Shown here: in pieces, positions 1 through 6,951 of the stretch
Layout: each line of letters begins with the position of its first letter
Position numbering within the stretch: the first letter of the stretch is position 1
Origin: Acidobacteriota bacterium
Lineage (GTDB): Bacteria > Acidobacteriota > Terriglobia > Terriglobales > Acidobacteriaceae
DNA length: 10,801 nucleotides
Assembly: GCA_021805955.1 (NCBI GenBank)
Contig: JAJZDO010001112.1
Coordinates: 1 to 10,801, forward strand
Reading direction: 5' to 3'
The notes under the pieces: model-generated
What the model was told of the DNA's origin: nothing
Databases searched by the model: none
Seen by the model: only the letters and a program-made list of their open reading frames with translations
Made by a program: the position numbers and the translations under genes

Positions 1-1284
1 GTTGGCCAGATAACGCACTTCGAGACTGAGGAAGAGGTCGCGCACCTGATCCGGATTGAGCAAGAGCGTGGGCACGGCAACCAGCGTGGCGCAATCAGGC
101 GGAACAGCGCTGCTGAAATCGAGTCTCGGCAGCGGCGAAGGCTCAAAGGCCGCGCTGACCAGAGTGTTCACAATCTCCACCGCGCACTGCGACGCGGGAA
201 AGATCAGCAGAGCCAGACCGAGCAGCAGGTCTGTCCATACATGCACATATCCGGCGAGCGGAAACAGCGGCAGGGCCGTGAACAGGATGGTCAGAATGAC
301 GATGCTGCCGATGTAAAACTCATCGGCCGAAGCACGAATCTTTTCGCGAACGCGCCAGAGCAGCGGCGGATGATAGCCAATTCGCACGCTCAGAGCGGAA
401 AAACCTTCGTCGAAAAGATAGTAGCCAATCTGTCTTCGGCGCAGATTCATCCGCGGCTGTTCGGTTGGCCGGTTCTCGGCAAGCAGGGCCAGATCAAGCG
501 CGGTTTGCGCAACGCGCGTTTCGCCAAAATCAGAATAACCAGCCAGAAACGCGATCTTCCTGCGATAGTGCTCGCGGCTTTCAAAATCCATCCGGAGAAA
601 TGTGTTCGTCGGGTCCTGCTGCAAAATCGAGTCGAAGAGAATTCGCGGCTCCAGAATCGAAGCCCAGTCAATGAACGTCGTTTCACGCAGACTGGTTATA
701 CAGTTCAACGTCCGCAGCGCCACATCCTCGCAGTCGGCGGCATCAAGCAGCACCGTCGCGTCGCGAAGAATCTTCTCCAGCAATGCGCATTTCAGATGAG
801 CGTTGATCTGCCATATCTCCCTGTAAAGCAGCGGCTCCGACTCCTGAAAAGCATCCAGAAAAAGCAGCAGCGTCTTCGCCGTGAACTGGTAGCCCACCAG
901 CTCCAGGTAGAGTTGTATCAGGCTTGCAATGCGAGGCTCATCGGGAAGCGCGGTAGATGCCTGTCGTGGCAGTTTCTCCGCATCGTGCGGACGATCCGCC
1001 AGCGCAGTGTGCAACAGGCGAAGGCTCTTTTGCATCTCCTGAACCGCACGCATCCTCACTGGCTGGTGCGATGGAATGCTGCCGGGCGGAAGCCGGGGAA
1101 ATGCTTTTTCCGCCTTGCGCAGAGCGGGCTTCATGGAATCCACGCGATCCGAAAATGCGCAGGCGTTTCCGGGCCATGGGATTACATCCCAGGCCGCGGC
1201 GGCCTTGGCGCCAGCGCGCAGCCTGCCCTCCAACTCGGAGTCCTCTGCAAAGTCGTTCATGGATGAAACAGTTTCTTCCGTCAT
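1..1284 (-). CDS. ndvB: NdvB-type cyclic beta-1,2-glucan synthase, N-terminal part (runs off the window)
   Basis: The open frame enters at the left edge and gives the first 428 residues of a much larger protein; NdvB/Cgs proteins usually exceed 2,500 residues. Seen: a soluble N-terminal region of about 320 residues with the family-like stretch FLRMDFESREHYRRKIAFLA, then two membrane segments (about residues 324-344 and 353-377), then LPRLDFSSAVPPDCATLVAV and LEVRYLAN. The last two mark the junction to the GT84 glycosyltransferase domain. Known of the family: an inner-membrane enzyme that builds beta-1,2-glucan from UDP-glucose and cyclises it, with C-terminal GH94-type phosphorylase and PF10091/GH189-type domains; those parts lie outside the window. 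The start ATG is 6 bp after the exporter stop, and its Shine-Dalgarno sequence overlaps that TGA, so translational coupling is likely. A second ATG at 1260 has a weaker ribosome site. The assignment rests on remembered family motifs, not an alignment. Confidence 0.85.
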   Translation of the reverse strand, partial: MTEETVSSMNDFAEDSELEGRLRAGAKAAAAWDVIPWPGNACAFSDRVDSMKPALRKAEKAFPRLPPGSIPSHQPVRMRAVQEMQKSLRLLHTALADRPHDAEKLPRQASTALPDEPRIASLIQLYLELVGYQFTAKTLLLFLDAFQESEPLLYREIWQINAHLKCALLEKILRDATVLLDAADCEDVALRTLNCITSLRETTFIDWASILEPRILFDSILQQDPTNTFLRMDFESREHYRRKIAFLAGYSDFGETRVAQTALDLALLAENRPTEQPRMNLRRRQIGYYLFDEGFSALSVRIGYHPPLLWRVREKIRASADEFYIGSIVILTILFTALPLFPLAGYVHVWTDLLLGLALLIFPASQCAVEIVNTLVSAAFEPSPLPRLDFSSAVPPDCATLVAVPTLLLNPDQVRDLFLSLEVRYLAN

Positions 1285-1293
1285 CTTTCCTCA
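1285..1293 (-). promoter_or_regulatory. Ribosome binding site of ndvB overlapping the upstream stop codon
   Basis: On the minus strand the sequence reads TGAGGAAAG directly before the ATG at 1284. The TGA is the exporter stop, and GAGGA is the Shine-Dalgarno core. The spacing to the start codon is unusually short (about 3 nt). This supports coupled translation of the two genes. Confidence 0.55.
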
Positions 1294-3153
1294 GCGATAG
1301 CTTGCAGCCTGCATTTCGAACATCGACGCGTAGCGACCCCCCGTCGCCATCAGTTGATGATGCGTTCCTTCCTCCACCAGTCGACCGCCTTCCAGAACCA
1401 CAATGCGATCCGCCATGCGCACGGTGGAAAACCGATGCGAGATCAGCAGAGCCATTTTGTTCCGCGTCAGGTCGGCAAATCGCTCAAAGACCTCCATCTC
1501 GCTGCGAGCGTCCAGAGCAGCCGTCGGCTCATCCAGAATGAGCAGTTGCGCATCGCGCAGATATGCGCGGGCCAGCGCCAGCCGCTGCCATTCGCCACCG
1601 GAGAGATCCACACCACCCTCAAATCTTCGGCCCAGCATCTGATCGTATCCATGTTGCAGTTTGGCAACCACGCTCGCCGCCAGGCTCTTTTCCGCCGCCG
1701 TCTCGATCTCCAGCGGCGTGTGCGGAATCTCGACTCGACCGACCGCGATGTTTTCGCGCGCTGTCATTTCATAACGCATGAAGTCCTGAAAGATGACACC
1801 GATCTCGCTGTGCAGGTCTTCCAGATCGTACTCGCGCAGGTCCACGCCATCCAGCAGAATCTCTCCTTCGGTCGGATCATACAGCCGAGTGATGAGTTTG
1901 ACGATGGTGGTCTTTCCCTGTCCGTTTTCGCCGATGAGCGCAATGCGCTCGCCGGGGTGAAGCGTGAAATTGAAGTCGCTCAGAATGCGCCGAGTCGTTC
2001 CCGGATACGCGAAAGAAACATTGCGAAACTCGAATCCTCGCTGAATCGGTCGCGGCACGCGCCGTCCATCGGCAACAGATTCCACACGCGGCTTCATCTG
2101 AAAAAAAGCAAGCAGGTCGGTGAGAAACAGGGCCTGATCCGCGACGCCCGATGCGGTGGAAAACACCATCTGAATATTGCTCATCGCCTGCAGAATTGCC
2201 GTCGTGATCAGCGTCAGGTCGCCCACGGTGTAGCGGCCCTGAATCGTTCGATAGATGCTGACGCCGTAGGCCGCGTAGTATCCGATCTGGCCGAGGATGG
2301 CAAGTGTTCCGCCCCAGAAAAGCCGCCTGCGATTGAGATTCACGTTCTCGTGATATATCCGCAGCGAAAGCGCGCTGAAGCGATCCGTCAGATATTGGCT
2401 CAGATTGAAAAGTTTCAGTTCCTTCGCAGCTTCTTTGCTGGCACCCACCTGTCGCAGATAATCCATCTGGCGCTGCACGGGCGTCTGTTTCAGATTCTTC
2501 GCGTAGGAGAGAAATGCAAAGTGGCTTTCGCCCAGAAATGCCGGCACGATGCCGAGCACCAGCAACGCAAGCAACAGTGGCGAGTAGCGAACAAGCACTG
2601 CGGAAAAGGCGATCGCCGTCACCGACTGCTGAATCAGGCGACCCATCATCTGGATCATCGCCAGACGGTCCGTGGCCTGTACGCGCGCGCGTTCCAGCCG
2701 ATCATAGAACACTGGATCTTCGTACACGGTCACGTCCAGCGCCGCTGCCTTCCGCATCACCTCCACGCTCACGTGATGGGTATAGCGATCTGCCAGCAGG
2801 CTGTCAAAATAATCCACCAGCCGCAGCAGAACTCCAATCGCGACCGAGAGGATCATCTCGGCGACGACCAGCCACCAGAAGTGCTGCGGCAGCGGCTCGT
2901 GCAGGCGAATGCGATTCACGCCATCGATGATGAATCGACCGATGACTCCGATGCCCACCGGCAAAAATGCTACGAGAATCCGGATCGTGATATTCCAGAA
3001 GACAACAGATGGACCCGATTGCCAAACGAATTTCAACACAGGCGGAATGTTGCGCAGCGCGTGGATGCGATCCGCCCACGCCTGACCGGACGATGTATCC
3101 GGCAGTGGAGCAGAGAGTGATTCCGCAGATGTGCGCTGGGTGTCCTGTGACAT
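1291..3153 (-). CDS. ABC exporter, fused permease and ATPase (candidate beta-1,2-glucan exporter)
   Basis: 620 residues from the chosen ATG. Seen: an N-terminal transmembrane domain with hydrophobic helices in roughly residues 45-360, and the YEDPVFYDRLERAR motif typical of one branch of ABC-B half-exporters. A complete nucleotide-binding domain follows: Walker A GENGQGKT (408-415), Q-loop glutamine near 456, signature LSGGEWQ (517-523), Walker B LLILDEP (537-543) and switch histidine in LISHR (573). All catalytic residues are present, so it should act as a homodimeric exporter. The start at 3153 is preferred over the in-frame upstream ATG at 3231 (646 residues) because GAGGAAGG lies just before it, while the upstream ATG has no good ribosome site. 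Six bp separate it from ndvB, so glucan export (the role of NdvA/ChvA) is the natural inference. The transmembrane sequence is not recognisably NdvA-like, so the substrate is unproven. Confidence 0.93.
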   Translation of the reverse strand: MSQDTQRTSAESLSAPLPDTSSGQAWADRIHALRNIPPVLKFVWQSGPSVVFWNITIRILVAFLPVGIGVIGRFIIDGVNRIRLHEPLPQHFWWLVVAEMILSVAIGVLLRLVDYFDSLLADRYTHHVSVEVMRKAAALDVTVYEDPVFYDRLERARVQATDRLAMIQMMGRLIQQSVTAIAFSAVLVRYSPLLLALLVLGIVPAFLGESHFAFLSYAKNLKQTPVQRQMDYLRQVGASKEAAKELKLFNLSQYLTDRFSALSLRIYHENVNLNRRRLFWGGTLAILGQIGYYAAYGVSIYRTIQGRYTVGDLTLITTAILQAMSNIQMVFSTASGVADQALFLTDLLAFFQMKPRVESVADGRRVPRPIQRGFEFRNVSFAYPGTTRRILSDFNFTLHPGERIALIGENGQGKTTIVKLITRLYDPTEGEILLDGVDLREYDLEDLHSEIGVIFQDFMRYEMTARENIAVGRVEIPHTPLEIETAAEKSLAASVVAKLQHGYDQMLGRRFEGGVDLSGGEWQRLALARAYLRDAQLLILDEPTAALDARSEMEVFERFADLTRNKMALLISHRFSTVRMADRIVVLEGGRLVEEGTHHQLMATGGRYASMFEMQAASYR

Positions 3154-3162
3154 GCCTTCCTC
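3154..3162 (-). promoter_or_regulatory. Ribosome binding site deciding the exporter start
   Basis: The minus strand reads GAGGAAGGC immediately before the ATG at 3153. This strong purine-rich site selects the 620-residue start over the ATG at 3231, which is preceded by TTCAGCGTGG. Confidence 0.65.
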
Positions 3163-3246
3163 AAAAACAAGGGCAACCCGCAGATATCTCCGCGCCAGAA
3201 GGAACTGCAACGCGCGGATCGCACAACTCATCCACGCTGAAATTTA

Positions 3247-3274
3247 ATTGTACCGTCCCCACGATGACGCGCAA
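3247..3274 (-). promoter_or_regulatory. Possible sigma-70-type promoter for the exporter-ndvB operon
   Basis: On the minus strand a TACAAT box (3252-3247, 5 of 6 matches to TATAAT) sits in the only AT-rich patch of the 202-bp gap between hydrolase and exporter. TTGCGC (3274-3269) lies 16 bp upstream as a weak -35. This would start transcription near 3240, giving a leader of about 87 nt before the start at 3153. It is a pattern match only. The hydrolase could also be co-transcribed by read-through, since no clear terminator is visible in the gap. Confidence 0.35.
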
Positions 3275-3276
3275 CA

Positions 3277-3294
3277 CATCCGTCATCCGTCCGT
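3277..3294. repeat. Tandem heptamer CATCCGT just upstream of the candidate promoter
   Basis: CATCCGT occurs twice back to back (3277-3283, 3284-3290), followed by a partial copy CCGT. It lies immediately upstream, for the minus strand, of the candidate -35 box. It could be a regulator site or chance low complexity. Confidence 0.3.
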
Positions 3295-3355
3295 CTGGAA
3301 GGGAAGCGGGCGCGTATGCACGCTGAATCGAGCAAAAGCCGTCGATCCCCGGAAG

Positions 3356-4768
3356 TCAGGCGGGCTTTGAATACGGCGCGCGATAATAGGTTTCAAAACC
3401 GGCTTTCTGCATGCCGCGCACCGCTTCCTCATTCCGCATGAAGGTGCTCCAGACGAATCCCGTGCGCACATTCTCAGCCATCAGCATGGTGATGCCCGTG
3501 TCGATGCCAATCACATCTGTGTCGAACCATCCGGTCAGCGGATTGAAGGCATCGACAAAACCATAACGCGACCACGCCTGAGGATAGTGGTCATGAATCG
3601 TGCGCAGCACGCGCATGGTTTCCGCCGGAAGAAACGGAAGCGAACCGGCTGCCGCGCAGGGCACAATCGTGCCGTCGATCGGCCCTGTCGCCGGCGGACC
3701 ACCCCACACGGTGTAGCCGTGAATCGAATCCGAGGCAGTGATGCCCCACAGCGCGTTGCTGTAGTCCGGAAAGCGCGTGTTCATATCCACGCAGAAGCGC
3801 CTATGCGCTTCGGTCGCAAGGATGGAGTTCTCGAAGTAGTCCGCGTAGTGATCGCGCTTGTCGCGAAAATCAAACCAGGCCTGCGAATACTGATTCACAA
3901 ACAGCGGCGCATAGGAGCCGATGTAGCGCAGCCCGTCGTATTCAAACAGAGTCCGCTTCCACGCCGTCCACGCGTCGCTGTGCAGCGGATGCGTGAGCGA
4001 CCCCAAGCCGAGCAGATATATCATCATCAGCTCGCTGTAGTCATCCCACCGGCTGGCCAGGAAGCCAAGCTCCGGCGTCCAGCCCATCGGAAGAATCGTC
4101 GTATCCTCGGACAACCACGACCAGTCCACGCGGTCATAAATCGCCTTCGCAAGCTGGCGGATATCTGCGTCCTTGAAATGCGCCTTGCACATGAGCACGC
4201 CGCAGAGCAGAATCGCCGTATCCACGGAAGACGCTTCCGCGTCCCAGATTCGCTCGCCGGTCGTCAGATTGGCAAAGTGATAGTAGAAGCCGCGATGTGT
4301 CGGCAGCCTGTGCCACAACGAAGAAAGAGTCTGAATCACGCGCAGCCGCGCCTCGGCATGGCTGACAAATCCGCGCTTTTCCGCAATGCAGATGGCCGTC
4401 AGCCCGAAGCCCGTGGAGGCGATGCTCGCCACAATACTCGTATCCGTCACGCGCGTGTTGCATCGATCCTTGATCAGCCCGGTTTGCGGATGCCCCTGCT
4501 CCCAGAAAAATAGAAAATTCGCGCGCTCGATCTGATCCAGGAGCGCATCGTCGTCCGGGCTGAGAGTGCTCTCGATTATCTGGCTCTGCAGGCTGTTTGC
4601 GGGCGCAGAGTTCTGTTTGCTTCCCTCCGCGAGCAGTTGCATCTGGTCGCGCCCACTCAGCACCGCCGCTCCACAGCACAGGCCCAGCATGCGCCGCAAC
4701 GTCTCTCGGCGTGTCATCCCTGGCGAGCCTTCGGATTGCGGAAAATTTTGATCGTGCATGATACTCAT
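3356..4768 (-). CDS. Exported PF10091 'glucoamylase-like' glycoside hydrolase, probable beta-1,2-glucan-active enzyme
   Basis: 470 residues from the ATG at 4768. Seen: a twin-arginine-like signal (MTRRETLRRMLGL, about residues 18-30, with a short hydrophobic stretch after it), then a helical-barrel-type domain from about residue 75. That domain starts FLFFWEQGHPQTGLIKDR and ends with the strongly family-like WGITASDSIHGYTVWGG, GTIVPCAAAGSLPFLP and NPLTGWFDTDVIGIDTG (about 341-425). Known: PF10091 covers GH144 endo-beta-1,2-glucanases and the related middle domain of cyclic beta-1,2-glucan synthases; the Pfam name 'glucoamylase' is historical. The neighbouring exporter and synthase make beta-1,2-glucan the likely substrate, inside the cell envelope after export. 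The start is uncertain: 4768 has GGGAG close by, 4717 begins directly at MTRRE, and an open frame extends to 4867. Cysteines in GLCCGA do not form a standard lipobox. Hydrolysis and transglycosylation cannot be told apart from sequence alone. Confidence 0.85.
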   Translation of the reverse strand: MSIMHDQNFPQSEGSPGMTRRETLRRMLGLCCGAAVLSGRDQMQLLAEGSKQNSAPANSLQSQIIESTLSPDDDALLDQIERANFLFFWEQGHPQTGLIKDRCNTRVTDTSIVASIASTGFGLTAICIAEKRGFVSHAEARLRVIQTLSSLWHRLPTHRGFYYHFANLTTGERIWDAEASSVDTAILLCGVLMCKAHFKDADIRQLAKAIYDRVDWSWLSEDTTILPMGWTPELGFLASRWDDYSELMMIYLLGLGSLTHPLHSDAWTAWKRTLFEYDGLRYIGSYAPLFVNQYSQAWFDFRDKRDHYADYFENSILATEAHRRFCVDMNTRFPDYSNALWGITASDSIHGYTVWGGPPATGPIDGTIVPCAAAGSLPFLPAETMRVLRTIHDHYPQAWSRYGFVDAFNPLTGWFDTDVIGIDTGITMLMAENVRTGFVWSTFMRNEEAVRGMQKAGFETYYRAPYSKPA

Positions 4769-4920
4769 GCTCCCAGCGCTCCCGATGAAATCCTCATCAC
4801 GAGGATTCCATCGCAACACGAAAAAAGAATACACGCTCGATGCCGCTCGCGATGCCTGTCCGGGCATCTGGCGGATTCCCGACAGACCGGCGTATGCTGC
4901 ATTCGTAGGAAATTTTCAGA
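4769..4920. promoter_or_regulatory. Divergent intergenic region between the hydrolase and the unknown secreted protein
   Basis: This 152-bp gap separates two genes transcribed away from each other, so it must hold both promoters unless transcripts start further away. No convincing -10/-35 pair was found on either strand. TATGCT (4893-4898, plus) and TATTCT (minus, near 4830) are only partial -10 matches. It also contains the perfect inverted repeat listed separately. Confidence 0.4.
4789..4807. repeat. Perfect inverted repeat, 7-bp arms, 5-base spacer
   Basis: AATCCTC (4789-4795) and GAGGATT (4801-4807) are exact reverse complements around ATCAC. The repeat sits 20 bp upstream of the hydrolase ATG at 4768. 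It could be an operator half-site pair or a small hairpin in the leader near the ribosome site. If the hydrolase started at 4867 it would lie inside coding sequence, which is a mild argument against that start. Confidence 0.5.
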
Positions 4921-5949
4921 GTGCCATATCCTCGTCGCCGAAGAAGAGTGATTCTTGCCGCCAGCCTGATGCTGCTGGCCACGGCGCTCTTGCTTCTGAT
5001 TCGACGCGATTCTGGCATTGCCTTCGTCACAATTGAGGGTGTGGTGCTGCGTCAGGACAAGGATCTGCGCGGCCAGCAGCCCATCCCCGATGTTCAGATG
5101 CAATTGCAGTTTGGGAGCCATTCGTTTTACGCTCACACGGATGAGGAAGGTTATTTCCGCATTCCACTTCACCGAGTTCTGCTTCCAGGAACCAGAATCG
5201 TCCTCACGCTCACGCATCCGCAATATCAATCGCAGAAACTTCCCATTGTGGTTCGTCTGCGGTCATCAAGCAATTTGTTGCGCATCATTTTCATGCGGGA
5301 AGCCTTATCCGGAAATCAAGCCGATCAGTCAGCGATGCCAGGCATTCAGATGACGAATCTCCGCGTACGCTACGTGGAGAATGGCTCAAGCAAAACGAAT
5401 ATTGGCAGCATCTCGCGCACGTTCGAAATTGCTAATCAAGGCGGCCTTCCCTGCAAAGGCCATCCGCCCTGCTCACCGAACGGGAAGTGGAAGGCAACTG
5501 TCGGGAAAATCCAGTTGGATGCCGGGCCTGGTAATGAGTTCCAGCAAATTCGCATCTCCTGCATCGCAGGCCCGTGCCCGTTCACGCGCATCGATTCTTC
5601 GCATGGCGAAAAGAACGGCCAGATACTCTATGCTCAGGTGACAAACTGGTCCGACACCGTAACAATACTCGTCGAAGCCGAAGTCTATCACCAGTCTGTC
5701 AGCTCCGCCGTCCATCATTTGTTCCCGGTCATCTTCGAGCGAACCCTTAACTTCACGTTGCCTGCGAACGAGGAGGGCGTCAGCCTGGAAGCCAAAATGA
5801 ATGGTACCAGCATGGTCTTTCCGCTTGGCCCCGAGGGTGATATGAGTTGGGCCAGTTGCGAAGAACGTGATAGCGAAGCCGCGGATCGGGCGCGGGTTTA
5901 CCACTGCGAGTTAAAACCGGGTTACAGGTTTGATCAGACGATCAAGTAG
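4921..5949 (+). CDS. Anchored or secreted protein with carboxypeptidase-regulatory-like domain, function unknown
   Basis: 342 residues from a GTG start, with AGGA about 10 nt upstream. Seen: an arginine-rich N-terminus (PYPRRRRRV), then one hydrophobic segment (about 10-27) that could be a signal anchor. Next is a beta-rich stretch (about 36-110, VTIEGVVLRQDKDLRG through DEEGYFRIPL) resembling the CarboxypepD_reg/beta-sandwich fold with its typical turn. The C-terminal part (about 140-342) has paired cysteines in LPCKGHPPC and ISCIAGPCPF, the stretch GKWKATVGKIQLDAGPGNEF, and ends CELKPGYRF. The C-terminal part resembles a conserved acidobacterial secreted family that I recall only as uncharacterised. 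No catalytic motif is visible. It is divergent from the beta-1,2-glucan hydrolase and convergent with egtD, so context says little. Alternative: an extracytoplasmic structural or carbohydrate-binding protein. Confidence 0.75.
   Translation: MPYPRRRRRVILAASLMLLATALLLLIRRDSGIAFVTIEGVVLRQDKDLRGQQPIPDVQMQLQFGSHSFYAHTDEEGYFRIPLHRVLLPGTRIVLTLTHPQYQSQKLPIVVRLRSSSNLLRIIFMREALSGNQADQSAMPGIQMTNLRVRYVENGSSKTNIGSISRTFEIANQGGLPCKGHPPCSPNGKWKATVGKIQLDAGPGNEFQQIRISCIAGPCPFTRIDSSHGEKNGQILYAQVTNWSDTVTILVEAEVYHQSVSSAVHHLFPVIFERTLNFTLPANEEGVSLEAKMNGTSMVFPLGPEGDMSWASCEERDSEAADRARVYHCELKPGYRFDQTIK
5930..5945. repeat. Small inverted repeat at the end of the unknown secreted protein gene
   Basis: TTGATC-AGAC-GATCAA gives a 6-bp stem over the last codons, right before the TAG at 5947. 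There is no T-run after it on either strand, so it is a poor candidate for an intrinsic terminator between the convergent genes. The 27-bp gap that follows (5950-5976) also holds the palindrome CTGATCAG. Confidence 0.25.
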
Positions 5950-5976
5950 GTCAGGCACTGCCTTGCTGATCAGGCT

Positions 5977-6951
5977 TCAACTTTTCTCACCAAGGAACAA
6001 GCCATACCAATGATCCGCATCCGTCCAGACAATTTCAAGCGGAAACCCGGCGTCACAAAGCAGGCTTTTAAGCCGCTCGGTGCTTAGCTTGTAGCTATTC
6101 TCCGTGTGGACTGATTCCCCTGAATCGAAGTGGAATTTTTCTTCCAGCGCATCGATGCGGACACGCTGCTCCCTGCGGCTCACGAGATGCATCTCGATGC
6201 AGGAGGCTGCGGCATTCCATCGGGCTTCATGCTCGAAGCTGTCGAGGTCAAAATCAGCGCCCAGCTCTCGATTCAACCGAACGAACAGATTTTTGTTGAA
6301 TAGCGCCGTTACGCCAGCGGCATCCTCATAAGCAGCCATCAAATCACGCATCGGCTTGCCACCTTCTTCGGGTGCCAGGTCCATTCCCAGGAGGAGGCAA
6401 TCTCCTTTGTTCATCGATGCCGTTACTCGACGGAGAATCCGCACCGCCTCCGCAGGTTCGTAATTGCCCGCGCTCGATCCAAGCCACAGCATCAGCTTTC
6501 GTCCATCTGCAAAGCGGCTTCCAGGAGCCGGAACAGCTCGCGTAAAGTCGGTCACCTCCGGGCGAACCGGCAGCGCGGGAAGCTCCAGAGCCAGATGCCG
6601 CACGGCACCCTCCATTGCATCCAGCGAAATATCCATCGGATGATATTGCGTTGCGCCGGATCGCGCGAGCGCCGCGCGCAGAAGATGCACCGTCTTCCTC
6701 GCTGATCCAGCGCCAAGTTCGTAGATGTCCAGATTGCGCGAATCGGCGCAGCGATCCATCACGGCTGATGCGTGATTCATCAGAAGTTCGCGCTCCATCG
6801 TCGAGAGATAATACTCCGGAAGCGACGTAATCTGTTCGAAGAGTGCCGAGCCTGCAGCGTCATAAAAAAGCCACGGAGGCAGAGTTTTTTTTCTGGCCGA
6901 TAAACCAGCTCTCACCACTTCCGCAATCGGGCTGACGAGAGTATCCATCAT
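5977..6951 (-). CDS. egtD: L-histidine N-alpha-methyltransferase EgtD (ergothioneine biosynthesis)
   Basis: 324 residues, the usual family length. EgtD uses three S-adenosylmethionine molecules to convert histidine to hercynine in the cytoplasm. Seen: LPPWLFYDAAGSALFEQIT (25-43) and PEYYLSTMERELL, the SAM-binding ELGAGSARKT (78-87), HPMDIS (104-109), LGSSAGNYEP (157-166), the YEDAAGVTALFNKN region (208-221), and HTENSYK near the C-terminus (282-288). By comparison with the characterised mycobacterial enzyme, Y30, Y47, N163, Y208, E284 and S286 are the likely histidine-binding residues, so it should be active. The ATG overlaps the egtB stop by 4 bp (ATGA), and AGGAGA abuts the first ATG. The second codon is also ATG (6948), with a more normal spacing. 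Expression is probably coupled to egtB. Confidence 0.95.
   Translation of the reverse strand: MMDTLVSPIAEVVRAGLSARKKTLPPWLFYDAAGSALFEQITSLPEYYLSTMERELLMNHASAVMDRCADSRNLDIYELGAGSARKTVHLLRAALARSGATQYHPMDISLDAMEGAVRHLALELPALPVRPEVTDFTRAVPAPGSRFADGRKLMLWLGSSAGNYEPAEAVRILRRVTASMNKGDCLLLGMDLAPEEGGKPMRDLMAAYEDAAGVTALFNKNLFVRLNRELGADFDLDSFEHEARWNAAASCIEMHLVSRREQRVRIDALEEKFHFDSGESVHTENSYKLSTERLKSLLCDAGFPLEIVWTDADHWYGLFLGEKS

Noticed and set aside
241..1266. A 341-codon plus-strand open frame opposite ndvB
   Set aside because: The minus strand continues as NdvB with membrane segments and family motifs. The plus product is basic, low in structure and has no ribosome site.
1354..3120. A 588-codon plus-strand open frame opposite the ABC exporter
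   Set aside because: The opposite strand encodes a complete exporter with all ABC motifs. The plus-strand product is rich in His, Arg and Gln with no domain, as expected for a mirror frame in GC-biased DNA.
3154..3231. The longer, 646-residue start of the ABC exporter
   Set aside because: No good ribosome site precedes the ATG at 3231, and the extra 26 residues look like translated leader. The ATG at 3153 has GAGGAAGG before it.
3587..4513. A 308-codon plus-strand open frame opposite the glycoside hydrolase
   Set aside because: Arg/His-rich shadow frame. The minus strand carries the recognisable PF10091 motifs.
4765..5229. A 154-codon minus-strand open frame overlapping the hydrolase leader and the start of the unknown secreted gene
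   Set aside because: It overlaps two better-supported genes and has no hydrophobic or domain features.
5950..5976. Bidirectional terminator between the convergent unknown gene and egtD
   Set aside because: Only short stems such as AGGC-ACT-GCCT and CTGATCAG are present, without flanking T-runs.
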